Assembly (NCBI RefSeq): GCF_003952365.1
Contig: NZ_CP034443.1
Span: forward strand, 5,263,001 to 5,327,000
DNA from: Mesorhizobium sp. M9A.F.Ca.ET.002.03.1.2
GTDB taxonomy: Bacteria > Pseudomonadota > Alphaproteobacteria > Rhizobiales > Rhizobiaceae
DNA: 64,000 bases
Reading direction: 5' to 3'
Position numbers and translations under genes: made by a program. Shown here in pieces: positions 27,820 to 37,866 of the stretch; the first letter of the stretch is position 1; the number at the start of each line of letters is the position of its first letter. Under the pieces are notes generated by a model. It saw only the letters and a list, made by a program, of their open reading frames with translations. It did not search any database and was not told the origin of the DNA.

Positions 27820-29394
27820 TCAGGTGAAGGCGTCGGCCATCGACGCCTTCTTCCTGGCGATGAAGTCCTTCAGCCCATCGTCGATGCCCTGATCGAGATG
27901 CGGCGCCTCGTAGCTTTCCAGCCAGCGGCGGGCGAGTTCGTTGGCGCGTTGCGGCGCGGTCTTTTCGCCCTCGGCCAGCCACTGCTCATAGGAGTTGTTG
28001 TCGGCGATGTTGGAACGGTAGAAGGCGGTCTGGAAGTTGGCCTGGGTGTGGTCGCAGCCGAGATAGTGGCTGCCGGGACCGACCTGGCGGATGGCATCCA
28101 TCGCCTGGCCGTTTTCCGACAGGTCGACACCTTCGGAGAATTTCTGCGTCATGCCGAGCTGGTCGATATCCATCATGAATTTCTCATAGCAGGAGGCAAG
28201 CCCGCCCTCGAGCCAGCCGGCCGAGTGCAGCACGAAATTGGTGCCGGCGAGGATCGTCGAGTTCAGCGTGTTGGCGCTCTCATAGGCCGCCTGCGCGTCC
28301 GGGATTTTCGAGGCGCAGAGCGAGCCGCCGGTGCGGAACGGCAGGCCAAGCCGGCGGGCGAGCTGCGCCGCGCCATAAGAAACCAGCGACGGCTCCGGCG
28401 TGCCGAAGGTCGGCGCGCCCGACTGCATCGAGATCGACGAGGCGAAGGTGCCGAACAGCACCGGCGCGCCCGGCCGGATCAGCTGCGTGAACGACGCGCC
28501 AGCCAGCACTTCGGCCAGCACCTGCGTCAGCGTGCCGGCGACCGTCACCGGGCTCATCGCGCCGGCGAGGATGAACGGCGTGACGATGCAGGCCTGGTTG
28601 TGGCGCGAATAGACTTTCAGCGCCCCCAGCATGGTCTCGTCGAACACCATCGGCGAATTGGCGTTGATCAGGCTGGTCAGCACCGTGTTGTTCTCGACGA
28701 AATCGTCGCCGAACACGATCTTAGCCATCGCCACCGTGTCCTCGGCCCGCTCCGGCGCGGTCACCGAACCCATGAACGGCTTGTCGGAATATTTGATGTG
28801 GCTGTAGACCATGTCGAGATGGCGCTTGTTGACCGGCACGTCGACCGGCTCGCACACCGTGCCGCCCGAATGGTGGATCGACGGCGCCATATAGGCGAGC
28901 TTCACGAAATTGCGGAAATCCTCGATCGTCGCATAGCGCCTGACGCCGTCGAGGTCGCGCACGAAGGGTGGCCCATAGACCGGCGCGAAGACCGTGGCGT
29001 TGCCGCCGATCTGTACCGAGCGCTCGGCATTGCGGGCGTGCTGGGTATAGAGGGACGGCGCGGTCTTCAGCAGCGAGCGGCAGAGGCCCTTCGGGAAATG
29101 CACGCGCTCGCCCTTGACGTCGGCGCCGGCCTCTTTCCAGAGCTGCAGCGCCTCGGCGTCGTCGCGAAAGATGATGCCAATCTCCTCGAGCACCGTGTCG
29201 GTGTTCTTTTCGATCAGCGCCAGCCCTTCCTCGTCCAGCACCTCATAGACGTTGATCTTGCGCTTGATGTAAGTGAGCTGGGTGCCTGGGCCGCCGCCCG
29301 AGCGCGCCGCCCGCCGAGCAGCGGCGCCGCCGCTGGCAGCGCGGCCACGTCGGGCGTTTGACGCTTCCTGATCGACTGGCGCGTTTTCACTCAT
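27820..29394 (-). CDS. MttB-family corrinoid methyltransferase, paralog 2 (non-pyrrolysine)
   Basis: Trimethylamine-methyltransferase superfamily protein of 524 residues, without an in-frame TAG. The first 40 residues are Arg/Ala/Gly-rich; then come LEEIGIIFRDDAEAL, INANSPMVFDETMLG, VTPFILAGAMSPVTVAGTL, MQSGAPTFGTPEPS and HSAGWLEGGLASCYEK. It is divergent from the corrinoid protein, its likely methyl acceptor. The substrate is probably a quaternary amine or betaine; paralogs of this kind act on glycine betaine, proline betaine or carnitine in anaerobes. Upstream of the start is AGGGA, and the leader holds three short direct repeats. Confidence 0.9.
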   Translation of the reverse strand: MSENAPVDQEASNARRGRAASGGAAARRAARSGGGPGTQLTYIKRKINVYEVLDEEGLALIEKNTDTVLEEIGIIFRDDAEALQLWKEAGADVKGERVHFPKGLCRSLLKTAPSLYTQHARNAERSVQIGGNATVFAPVYGPPFVRDLDGVRRYATIEDFRNFVKLAYMAPSIHHSGGTVCEPVDVPVNKRHLDMVYSHIKYSDKPFMGSVTAPERAEDTVAMAKIVFGDDFVENNTVLTSLINANSPMVFDETMLGALKVYSRHNQACIVTPFILAGAMSPVTVAGTLTQVLAEVLAGASFTQLIRPGAPVLFGTFASSISMQSGAPTFGTPEPSLVSYGAAQLARRLGLPFRTGGSLCASKIPDAQAAYESANTLNSTILAGTNFVLHSAGWLEGGLASCYEKFMMDIDQLGMTQKFSEGVDLSENGQAMDAIRQVGPGSHYLGCDHTQANFQTAFYRSNIADNNSYEQWLAEGEKTAPQRANELARRWLESYEAPHLDQGIDDGLKDFIARKKASMADAFT

Positions 29395-29703
29395 GATCGT
29401 TCTTCCCTGACTTTTGTCCTGGCCCTGATTTTGCTCCGGCCTGAATTTTGTTCTGGCGCGAAATCCGTATGCGGCCGCATATCGCGGCTTCTGGCCGGAT
29501 CGTAGTCATGCACCCTATTCGAAACGGCCCGCCAGCGCCAACGCCTGTCGCAAAATCGACAAGAATTCCAATAGATTTGCGGTCGCTTTCCTTTTGCGGG
29601 AAGTCGCAAATCAGCTATGGATACACGCCCCTTGCGGGTTAGGTATTACCGTTGCATTTCAGGTGCCGTGATTGTTTCCGCACGGCAAGGAGCCCGAGAA
29701 AAA
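29395..29703. promoter_or_regulatory. divergent control region of mttB2 and corrinoid protein
   Basis: A 309-bp gap between divergent starts, so it must hold both promoters. Besides the three leader repeats next to mttB2, I see no gene. No SamR-like palindrome is present, in contrast to the methyltransferase gene at 36892. Confidence 0.6.
29407..29457 (-). repeat. three imperfect direct repeats in the mttB2 leader
   Basis: On the plus strand three units of 16-17 bases follow one another: CTGACTTTTGTCCTGGC, CTGATTTTGCTCCGGC and CTGAATTTTGTTCTGGC. They lie 13-63 bases before the mttB2 ATG, within the probable 5' leader or promoter. They could bind a regulator or an RNA-binding protein. Confidence 0.7.
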
Positions 29704-30402
<699 letters not shown>

Positions 30403-30428
30403 GCTTGGCGGATTCGGCCTGGACAATA

Positions 30429-30460
30429 AACAAAGCCGCGCCTTGCAGCGCGGCTTTGTT
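30429..30460 (+). terminator. intrinsic terminator of the corrinoid-protein gene
   Basis: Perfect 13-base stem AACAAAGCCGCGC/GCGCGGCTTTGTT with a six-base loop, 27 bases after the stop. It may also serve the convergent entericidin-like gene. Confidence 0.85.
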
Positions 30461-30482
30461 GTTCCCAGATGTCAGTATCGGG

Positions 30483-30623
30483 TCAAGGATTTTCGACGGT
30501 ATCCTCAACCGCGTTGGCTGTCGATTTGACATCCCTGCCGACACCGCGGATCGTGTTGGCGCAGGCCGAAAGAGCCAGGGCGCAAGCAAGAATGGCGATG
30601 GGGCCAAGGCGCAACAGTTTCAT
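30483..30623 (-). CDS. entericidin-like small lipoprotein
   Basis: A 46-residue protein. A hydrophobic signal ends in the lipobox L18-S19-A20-C21, so the mature lipoprotein begins at C21. The rest (NTIRGVGRDVKSTANAVEDT) matches the entericidin EcnA/EcnB family, which has an antidote/bacteriolytic or envelope-stress role. GGGAG lies about nine bases before the ATG. It is convergent with the corrinoid-protein gene and divergent from the DUF1638 gene. Functional link to the corrinoid system is unlikely. Confidence 0.82.
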   Translation of the reverse strand: MKLLRLGPIAILACALALSACANTIRGVGRDVKSTANAVEDTVENP

Positions 30624-30679
30624 GGACGGTGTCTCCCTCGTTCGATAGATTCGAAAATCATTAGCAACGAAACCGTTCT

Positions 30680-31309
30680 ATGAGCGCCGTGCGAAAACCA
30701 CAACCCGATCAAGGCGACAGGCTGCTCGTCATCGCCTGCGGGATGATTGCGCGCGAAGTTCTTGCCGTCAAGGAGCAGCTGGCGCTCGACCATCTCGACC
30801 TGACCTGCCTGCCGGCGGAGTTCCATTTCTACCCGGACCGCATCGCGCCGGCCATGGACAAGGCAATCGAGAAGGCGAAGGCGGACGGCTACAGAAACAT
30901 CTTCGTCGGCTATGCCGATTGCGGCACCGGCGGCCTGCTTGACCGCGTCTGCGAAAAGCACGGCGTCGAGCGCATGGCCGGGCCGCACTGCTTTGCCTTC
31001 TACCAGGGCATGGACGCCTATGCGAAGGTCGCCGACGACGACATGATGTCATTCTACATGACCGACTTCCTGTGCCGGCAGTTCGACGCCTTCTTCATGA
31101 AGCCGCTTGGCCTCGACAGGCATCCGGAGCTGATCAAGGACTATTTCGGCAATTACGAGAAGCTGGTCTACATCGCCCAGACCGACGATCCGGAACTCGA
31201 TAAGGTCGCCGAGAACGCCGCGAGAATGCTTGGCCTCGCCTATGAGCGCCGCTCGACCGGTTATGGCGACCTGACGACGGAGCTGGCGCAAGCCGCAACC
31301 ATCCCCTGA
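30680..31309 (+). CDS. DUF1638 protein associated with MttB/corrinoid systems
   Basis: A 209-residue protein of the DUF1638 family, with LLVIACGMIAREVLAV near the start and the conserved region YADCGTGGLLDRVCEKHG. From memory, members are frequent beside methylamine methyltransferase genes in methanogens and in rhizobia. Function is unknown; invariant cysteines (C20, C81-like positions) suggest metal or thiol chemistry, perhaps handling of the corrinoid or of a substrate. It lies between the corrinoid protein and the MetV/MetF genes. Confidence 0.78.
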   Translation: MSAVRKPQPDQGDRLLVIACGMIAREVLAVKEQLALDHLDLTCLPAEFHFYPDRIAPAMDKAIEKAKADGYRNIFVGYADCGTGGLLDRVCEKHGVERMAGPHCFAFYQGMDAYAKVADDDMMSFYMTDFLCRQFDAFFMKPLGLDRHPELIKDYFGNYEKLVYIAQTDDPELDKVAENAARMLGLAYERRSTGYGDLTTELAQAATIP

Positions 31310-31312
31310 CGA

Positions 31313-32236
31313 TCAGGGAGGCGCCTCTTCTGCCGCGATCGCCGTGAGCACATCGGCAAAGCTCGTCCTGCAGACGAAGCCAAGCCTGTCCCTCGCCCGC
31401 GAGGCGTCGTAGACGCGGTCGATCGAGGAAAACATCGTCCAGCCCCTCCGCGCATAGAGCGCCGGAAACTTCGGAAAATAACGCGCGACGACTGACGGCG
31501 CGTCGGCGATCAATGCCTCGCAATCATCGAGCCGGAACGGCGTTGGGGCCGAGACGATGAATATATCGAAGCCCAGTTGCGGCGCCTTGTCCAACGCCGC
31601 GATATGGGCCTCGGCGGCATCTTCCACGGTCAGCCGACGAAACAGCAGCTCATTGGCCTTGGTGTTGGCGTCCGACTGCTCGATGGCGTGCGCCATGTCG
31701 TCTGCCTCGGGAAAGAACCGGGCGGTGCGCAGCACGATCACCGGCAATCGGGACTGGATGTGATAGAGGCGGCAAAGGTGCTCGGCCGAAAGTTTGGTGA
31801 CGCCGTAGATGTTGCGCGGCTCGGGCGACATGTCTTCCGTCAGCCAGGCGGCCTTGCGCGCGCCGCCGGTGAAGCCGGCGCGTATGGCTTTCGAGATCAT
31901 CAACGAGGTCGTCGACGTGAAGACGAAGCGCTGAACGCCCGATGCCACCGCCGCGTCGAGCAGGTTGAGCGTGCCGCGCACATTCGTCTCGACGAAATCC
32001 TCGTTGCGGTTGTGTTCGATATCAGGCTTGTGCAGCGCGCCGCTGTGGACGATCGCCTCGATGCGGTTTTCCCCGACCATCCGCATGACCAGGTCACGAT
32101 CGGTGACCGAGCCGATCATCTGCGTCTGCGCCGATGGGACGGGATCGAGGCCGACGACGTCATGGCCAAGCGCCCGCAGCCGCGGCGCGAGCGCGCTGCC
32201 CAACCAGCCTGATGATCCCGTAAGTAATATCCGCAT
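31313..32236 (-). CDS. NAD-dependent epimerase/dehydratase family protein
   Basis: Extended short-chain dehydrogenase of 307 residues beginning MRILLTGSSGWLGSAL with the nucleotide-binding G-x2-G-x2-G. The catalytic YGVTK (Y-x3-K) lies near residue 155 and FTSTTS before it. It would act on a nucleotide sugar. A 35-codon upstream extension has no similarity and is left out. The stop is three bases from the DUF1638 stop. Probably unrelated to the methyl-transfer genes. Confidence 0.82.
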   Translation of the reverse strand: MRILLTGSSGWLGSALAPRLRALGHDVVGLDPVPSAQTQMIGSVTDRDLVMRMVGENRIEAIVHSGALHKPDIEHNRNEDFVETNVRGTLNLLDAAVASGVQRFVFTSTTSLMISKAIRAGFTGGARKAAWLTEDMSPEPRNIYGVTKLSAEHLCRLYHIQSRLPVIVLRTARFFPEADDMAHAIEQSDANTKANELLFRRLTVEDAAEAHIAALDKAPQLGFDIFIVSAPTPFRLDDCEALIADAPSVVARYFPKFPALYARRGWTMFSSIDRVYDASRARDRLGFVCRTSFADVLTAIAAEEAPP

Positions 32237-32359
32237 CGGTGAAGCCAGGATTTTTAACCTGGCCACTGTTAAGCATGGATGACGGGCCGCCGCGAGCAGG
32301 TAAGTTATGAGCCAAATGAGAAAACAGGCTGTTCCAGCCATCGACCAGGAAACGCACCG

Positions 32360-32932
32360 ATGATCGCTCGCCTCATGATTGCCGCAGGAATTGTCTGCTT
32401 CACCCTGCCCGCGCTCGCCGACGGCGAGGTGCAGAAGCTCATCACGCCTGCCGACAAGGCACGGCTCGACAAGTATGACGAGACGCGCAAGACAGCCCTT
32501 GATGAAGCCAGGGCCGGCGACGCCGCCGAGGTCAAGCAGCTCGACGCCTTGCTGGCAAAGCCGCTGGTCTCGTTTTCCGACGCGGACCTGACCGGGAACT
32601 GGCTGTGCCGTACCATCAAGGCCGGCGGACTAAGCCCGCTCGTCATCTATGGCTGGTTCAAGTGCAAGGTGAGCGACGATGGTTCGGGCTGGATGCTGGA
32701 AAAGATCACCGGTTCGCAACGCACCAAGGGCCGTTTCTTTGATGACGGCGAAAAGCGCTCGATCTATCTCGCCTCCTTCTCCGTCAACAACGATCCGGCA
32801 AAACCCTATGGCAGCGGCCCACAGAGCGACCAGGTAGGCTACGCCTTTCGCAACAGCGTCGACGAATGGCGCATCGAATTCCCCGCGCCCTATTACGAAT
32901 CGAAGCTCGACATCCTTGAGCTCAAGCGCTGA
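32360..32932 (+). CDS. DUF4893 exported protein
   Basis: A 190-residue protein with a cleavable signal peptide (residues 1-21, ending ALA-DG). The mature part (KLITPADKARLDKYDETR, then NWLCRTIKAGG and RTKGRFFDDG) fits the DUF4893 family of alphaproteobacteria. AGGA precedes ATG 32360. Periplasmic; role unknown. Confidence 0.75.
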   Translation: MIARLMIAAGIVCFTLPALADGEVQKLITPADKARLDKYDETRKTALDEARAGDAAEVKQLDALLAKPLVSFSDADLTGNWLCRTIKAGGLSPLVIYGWFKCKVSDDGSGWMLEKITGSQRTKGRFFDDGEKRSIYLASFSVNNDPAKPYGSGPQSDQVGYAFRNSVDEWRIEFPAPYYESKLDILELKR

Positions 32933-33033
32933 GCCTGCAGCCCTGACACCAAGCCGATCACCAAGGATTAACCCGGGCGGTCTAGCATCCCGCGCGCTAA
33001 GACCATGTCTTCACGGGCGGCACGTCGCGAACC

Positions 33034-33816
33034 ATGAAACCCCAGAAATCAAACCTGCGGCCGATAGTCGTCGTCACCGAAGGCGGGCCGCATATCTGGA
33101 CCATCGTCAACGCCATCAGTGACCGGCTGGGTCCTGTCAGCGTCATCCTCGAAACCCCTGAATCCAAAAAGCAATTGCTGATCGGGCGTGCTCGCCGCCA
33201 AGGCTGGTTACAGGCCGCCGGGCAGCTTGGCACGATGGTGCTGACGCGGCTTGGCAAGCGGTTTTTCGCCGGGCACGCAGCACGCATGATGGCCGAACAG
33301 AAGCTGCAGACGGAACCGAAGCCCGAACAAGCGATCATCCACGTTCCCTCGGCCAACGCGCCGGAGTGCCTGCAGGCGATCGCGGAAATCCAGCCCGGCG
33401 TCGTGCTGCTCGCCGGCTGCCGCCTGCTGTCAAGCCAGACTCTGGCGAGGATCCCTTGCCCGGTCCTCAATTACCATGCCGGCATCGCTCCTAAATATCG
33501 CGGCATGAATGGCGGTTACTGGGCGTTGGCCTCGGGCGATGCGCAAAATTTCGGCACCACGGTGCATCTGGTCGACGCCGGCGTCGACACCGGCGGCGTG
33601 CTGCGGCAGGTGCGTGGCAAACCTGCGGCAGGCGATACGATTTCAAGCTACGCTTTGCGGCAGGCGGCGTTCTCGCGCGACATCTGCGTCGAGGCGGTCA
33701 GGGACGCACTGGCCGGCAAACTTGCCACATCAGATCCCGGCCTGCCTTCGAAACAATGGTACCATCCAACGATCTGGTTCTATCTCTGGACCGGATTGCG
33801 TCGCAACGTGTGGTAA
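33034..33816 (+). CDS. formyltransferase-fold protein
   Basis: A 260-residue protein of the formyl transferase superfamily. The core catalytic block NYHAGIAPKYRG (N and H) around residue 148 and the aspartate in LVDAGVDTGGVL match Fmt/PurN-type enzymes that use 10-formyl-THF. The N-terminal 100 residues differ from Fmt, as in the sugar-modifying formyltransferases. Because it uses folate, it may relate to the C1 theme, or it may make a formylated surface sugar with the adjacent epimerase. Confidence 0.78.
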   Translation: MKPQKSNLRPIVVVTEGGPHIWTIVNAISDRLGPVSVILETPESKKQLLIGRARRQGWLQAAGQLGTMVLTRLGKRFFAGHAARMMAEQKLQTEPKPEQAIIHVPSANAPECLQAIAEIQPGVVLLAGCRLLSSQTLARIPCPVLNYHAGIAPKYRGMNGGYWALASGDAQNFGTTVHLVDAGVDTGGVLRQVRGKPAAGDTISSYALRQAAFSRDICVEAVRDALAGKLATSDPGLPSKQWYHPTIWFYLWTGLRRNVW

Positions 33817-33833
33817 GGGCTAGTGCCGCGAAT

Positions 33834-33858
33834 CTCTGTATGCTATTGTCATACAGAG
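33834..33858. promoter_or_regulatory. inverted-repeat operator of the toxin-antitoxin pair
   Basis: Perfect nine-base arms CTCTGTATG and CATACAGAG separated by seven bases, 16 bases before the DUF1778 start. Ribbon-helix-helix antitoxins bind such sites and repress their own operon, so this is the probable autoregulatory operator. Confidence 0.75.
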
Positions 33859-33874
33859 AGCGAGATTTTACCTG

Positions 33875-34141
33875 ATGTCCAACATGGCCCCCGTCAGCGT
33901 TCGCGTCACCTCCGACGAGCGTGACATTCTCGAAGCCGCCGCCAAGCAGGCCCACACCAACCTCAGCGACTTCATCCGGCGCAAGGCCGTCGAAGCCGCC
34001 GAAATGGAGGTGCTGAACGGGCGCGTCGTGACGATTCCCGCAGTCGATTGGGAAAAGTTCGAGGAATGGGCGAAATCGTCGCCGAAGACCCTTCCCGGAT
34101 TGCGTAGGCTCGCGGCGTCACGGCCGGTATGGCAGGATTGA
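33875..34141 (+). CDS. DUF1778 antitoxin (TacA-like)
   Basis: An 88-residue ribbon-helix-helix antitoxin. The N-terminal half (VSVRVTSDERDILEAAAKQA, NLSDFIRRKA) is the DUF1778 DNA-binding domain; the C-terminal half, with VDWEKFEEW, would neutralise the toxin. It overlaps the downstream GNAT gene by 13 bases and is preceded by an inverted-repeat operator. Confidence 0.88.
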   Translation: MSNMAPVSVRVTSDERDILEAAAKQAHTNLSDFIRRKAVEAAEMEVLNGRVVTIPAVDWEKFEEWAKSSPKTLPGLRRLAASRPVWQD

Positions 34142-34638
34142 CGCCGCCTCGGCCGCTTGCCGCAGATGACGACAGGGATACTTTCGATTGCGGTCGCGAG
34201 TCGCTCAACAGCTGGCTTCGCCGCCATGCCTGGCGCAATCAGCAGGATGGGGTCTCGCGCACGAGCGTTATTCGCGCGTCCGCCAGCATTGCCGCCTATG
34301 TTGCTCTGAGCGCCGGTCAAATCGAACGGGCATACTTGCCAAAACCAACGCAACGCAACCGGCCCGATCCCATCCCCGTAATATTGCTCGGTCAACTTGC
34401 CGTCGACCGCAGATATCAGGGTCGCGGCTATGGGCGCTCCCTTCTTTTGTTCGCGCTCAGGACCGCGGTTCGGTTCTCCAGCGAGATCGGCTGCTTTGGC
34501 GTCCTCACACACCCACTCGACGAGGCCGTGAGAGGCTTCTATCGCGACTTCGATTTCCAGGATCTCCCATTCGAGCCGAAACGAAGCATGATCGTCCGCA
34601 TTGCCGATTTGAGACAGAGCGGCTTCGGCGAGGAATGA
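34129..34638 (+). CDS. GNAT-family toxin (TacT-like)
   Basis: A 169-residue N-acetyltransferase of the TacT/AtaT toxin type, which acetylates aminoacyl-tRNA and stops translation. The acetyl-CoA loop QGRGYGRSLL and the late GFYRDFDF (catalytic tyrosine region) are visible, as is the early FDCGRESLNSWLRRHA typical of this toxin family. The overlap with the DUF1778 gene gives the classical antitoxin-first order. Confidence 0.88.
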   Translation: MAGLTPPRPLAADDDRDTFDCGRESLNSWLRRHAWRNQQDGVSRTSVIRASASIAAYVALSAGQIERAYLPKPTQRNRPDPIPVILLGQLAVDRRYQGRGYGRSLLLFALRTAVRFSSEIGCFGVLTHPLDEAVRGFYRDFDFQDLPFEPKRSMIVRIADLRQSGFGEE

Positions 34639-34833
34639 CGAGCGCTTATGCCGATGCTCCTTGGCCAGCCCTTGTTACATTGATTGCCCTTTCAGCAAGG
34701 CAAGGATCAAATATCCCCGGCTTTCATTTCACGGTCTCCAATTGCGTCGCTTTTGAATGCGCGCGCGTCGTCCCATAACAAGCAGCCCAACAGCGCTTCC
34801 GGCAATGCTCGAAATGTCGAGGAGTAACAATTC

Positions 34834-35136
34834 ATGGCCGATCTGATCGTCGTCTACTGGCGCGACATCCCCGCCCAGGTCATCGTCAAGAAGGGCCGGC
34901 AGAACGCCAAGCGCGAACTGCCGCTGCGCTTTACCGAGGCGATCGACATGTGCGCCATGCGCACCGGCGCTGGTGGCACCGACGACTACCTGGCCGAATG
35001 GCGCAAGGCCGATCCCGTGCCGGTCGGCGACGATCTTGAAAGCGAGGCCGAAAAAGCCCTCCAGGACCTCGACGCGAAATATCACCGCGAGCGGTTGGTC
35101 GCTCTGGTCAAGGCGGGCGGAAAAGAAAATGTCTGA
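34834..35136 (+). CDS. small 'virulence factor' family protein coupled to metV
   Basis: A 100-residue protein starting MADLIVVYWRDIPAQVIVKKG. I recall this fold as the Pfam family named virulence factor, found beside methylenetetrahydrofolate reductase subunits in rhizobia. GAGGAG lies nine bases before the ATG. Its last eight bases overlap the metV start, implying coupling. Function unknown; an assembly or activity modulator of MetVF is a reasonable guess. Confidence 0.7.
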   Translation: MADLIVVYWRDIPAQVIVKKGRQNAKRELPLRFTEAIDMCAMRTGAGGTDDYLAEWRKADPVPVGDDLESEAEKALQDLDAKYHRERLVALVKAGGKENV

Positions 35137-35724
35137 AATTCAACCGGCGGTTACCCAGGCCACATTGGTCAAGAAGGCAGCGCCGAAATCCGACTATAAG
35201 CCGGCCGACGTGTCGCCGCAGCGGCGCGTCCAGCGCTCTTTTGCGGTGCGGCTGTGGTCGATCCGCCATTCGCGATTGCTCGAATGGTTCTATAGCCGGT
35301 TCGCCGACATGTTCCTGCTGCTGCATCCGCTATGGAAGGGCATCGGCTACGGCCGCGTCGAGGGGCCGATCAAATTCGTCGAAAAACGCGTCAAGGGCTT
35401 CATGTTCGACTGCCGCATGTGCGGCCAGTGCGTGCTCTCCTCCACCGGTATGTCGTGCCCGATGAACTGCCCCAAACAGTTGCGCAACGGGCCTTGCGGC
35501 GGCGTCCGCGCCAACGGCAATTGCGAGGTCGAACCCGATATGCCTTGCGTCTGGGTCAAGGCCTGGGAAGGCTCCCGGAACATGGTGCATGGCGACAAGA
35601 TCCTCGACGTGCAAAAGCCGGTCGACCAGTCGCTGCGCGAAACCTCGGCCTGGCTGCGGGTGACCGCGCAGGCCGCCGCCGCGCGCGAAGCCGCCCAAAA
35701 CGCCGCCAAGACTGGGGCATCGGC

Positions 35725-35728
<4 letters not shown>
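35129..35728 (+). CDS. metV: MetV-like subunit of methylenetetrahydrofolate reductase
   Basis: A 199-residue protein of the MTHFR C-terminal/MetV family. It has eight cysteines at 95, 98, 101, 110, 114, 123, 132 and 140 (CRMCGQC, MSCPMNCP, NGPCGG, GNC), fit for an iron-sulfur or zinc site. In acetogens MetV pairs with MetF and passes electrons from a low-potential donor to the flavin. ATG 35129 overlaps the upstream gene by eight bases, and its TGA overlaps the metF ATG (ATGA). The electron donor here is unknown. Confidence 0.83.
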
Positions 35729-36816
<1,088 letters not shown>

Positions 36817-36850
36817 CGGCGGCCATTCGCTTGATAGAAGATCAGATAGC

Positions 36851-36872
36851 GATATAAAGAAGTCTTTATATC
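36851..36872. promoter_or_regulatory. 22-bp palindromic operator upstream of the methyl-THF methyltransferase (SamR/SahR-like)
   Basis: Perfect ten-base arms GATATAAAGA and TCTTTATATC around AG, 19 bases before the ATG. It differs from the bmt site at 21915 only at the two outermost bases and the centre. The outermost pairs change together (C/G to G/C), keeping the symmetry. Confidence 0.78.
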
Positions 36873-36891
36873 ACGACGGAGAGAGGTTTTC

Positions 36892-37866
36892 ATGACCCGC
36901 ACCATCGTCGCCTCAGCGACACGAGAAATCATCATCGGCTTCGACCAGCCCTTCTGCGTGATCGGCGAGCGCATCAACCCGACCGGCCGCAAGAAGCTGG
37001 CCGCGGAGATGGTGGCGGGCAATTTCGAGACCGTCATCAAGGACGCGCTGGAACAGGCCGCCTGCGGCGCGACCATGCTCGACGTCAATGCCGGCGTCAC
37101 CGCCGTCGATCCCAACGCAACCGAACCGGCGCTGCTGGTGCAGACGCTGGAGATCGTGCAGGGTCTGGTCGACCTGCCGCTGTCGATCGACAGTTCGGTG
37201 TCCGCCGCGATCGAGGCGGCGCTCAAGGTCGCCAAGGGCCGGCCGCTGGTCAATTCCGTCACCGGTGAGGAAGAAAAGCTCGAAGCCATCCTGCCGCTGG
37301 TCAAGAAATACAACGTTCCGGTCGTCGCCATTTCCAACGACGAGACCGGCATTTCGATGGATCCGGACGTGCGCTTCGCCGTCGCCAAGAAGATCGTCGA
37401 GCGCTGCGCCGATTTCGGCATTCCGGCGCATGACGTGGTCGTCGACCCGCTGGTCATGCCGATCGGCGCACTGGGCGACGCCGGCCGCCAGGTCTTTGCC
37501 CTCCTGCGTCGCCTGCGCGAAGAGCTCAAGGTCAACACCACCTGCGGCCTGTCGAACATCTCGTTCGGCCTGCCGCATCGCCACGGCATCAACGCAGCCT
37601 TCATCCCGATGGTGATCGGCGCCGGCATGACCTCGGCGATCATGAACCCGGTGCGCCTGCAGGAGATGGAAGCCGTGCGCGGCGCCAACGTGCTGAATGG
37701 CACCGACGAGAACTGCACCAACTGGATCAGAACCTACAAGGACTACAAGCCGGCCGAAGGCGGCCAGGCGGTGGCGGCCCCGACGGCGGTCAACGCGCCG
37801 GGCGAAGGCGGCGGCAATGGCGGCCGCCGCCGCGGCGGCCGCGAAGCCCGCATGGCCCGGGGTTGA
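36892..37866 (+). CDS. methylcorrinoid:tetrahydrofolate methyltransferase (MeTr/MtqA-like)
   Basis: Pterin-binding TIM-barrel protein of 324 residues that moves a methyl group between a corrinoid protein and THF. Signature blocks are GERINPTG (25-32), LDVNAG (63-68), SIDSS (98-102), NSVTGE (121-126), DPLVMPIG (185-192) and GLSNISFGLP (219-228), as in AcsE and MtqA rather than in dihydropteroate synthase for folate synthesis. A 45-residue Gly/Arg-rich tail is added. It sits behind a SamR-like operator, so methionine status may control flow from the corrinoid to folate. RACo follows 128 bases downstream. Confidence 0.9.
   Translation: MTRTIVASATREIIIGFDQPFCVIGERINPTGRKKLAAEMVAGNFETVIKDALEQAACGATMLDVNAGVTAVDPNATEPALLVQTLEIVQGLVDLPLSIDSSVSAAIEAALKVAKGRPLVNSVTGEEEKLEAILPLVKKYNVPVVAISNDETGISMDPDVRFAVAKKIVERCADFGIPAHDVVVDPLVMPIGALGDAGRQVFALLRRLREELKVNTTCGLSNISFGLPHRHGINAAFIPMVIGAGMTSAIMNPVRLQEMEAVRGANVLNGTDENCTNWIRTYKDYKPAEGGQAVAAPTAVNAPGEGGGNGGRRRGGREARMARG

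Noticed and set aside
27898..29361. 487-codon open frame antisense to mttB2
   Set aside because: Arg/Ala/Gly-rich composition without motifs, caused by GC-rich third positions; mttB2 itself has clear family motifs.
11600..29394. Possible pyrrolysine (in-frame TAG) in the two MttB genes
   Set aside because: Both genes read through their whole length with sense codons, and no pyl genes are present in the window.
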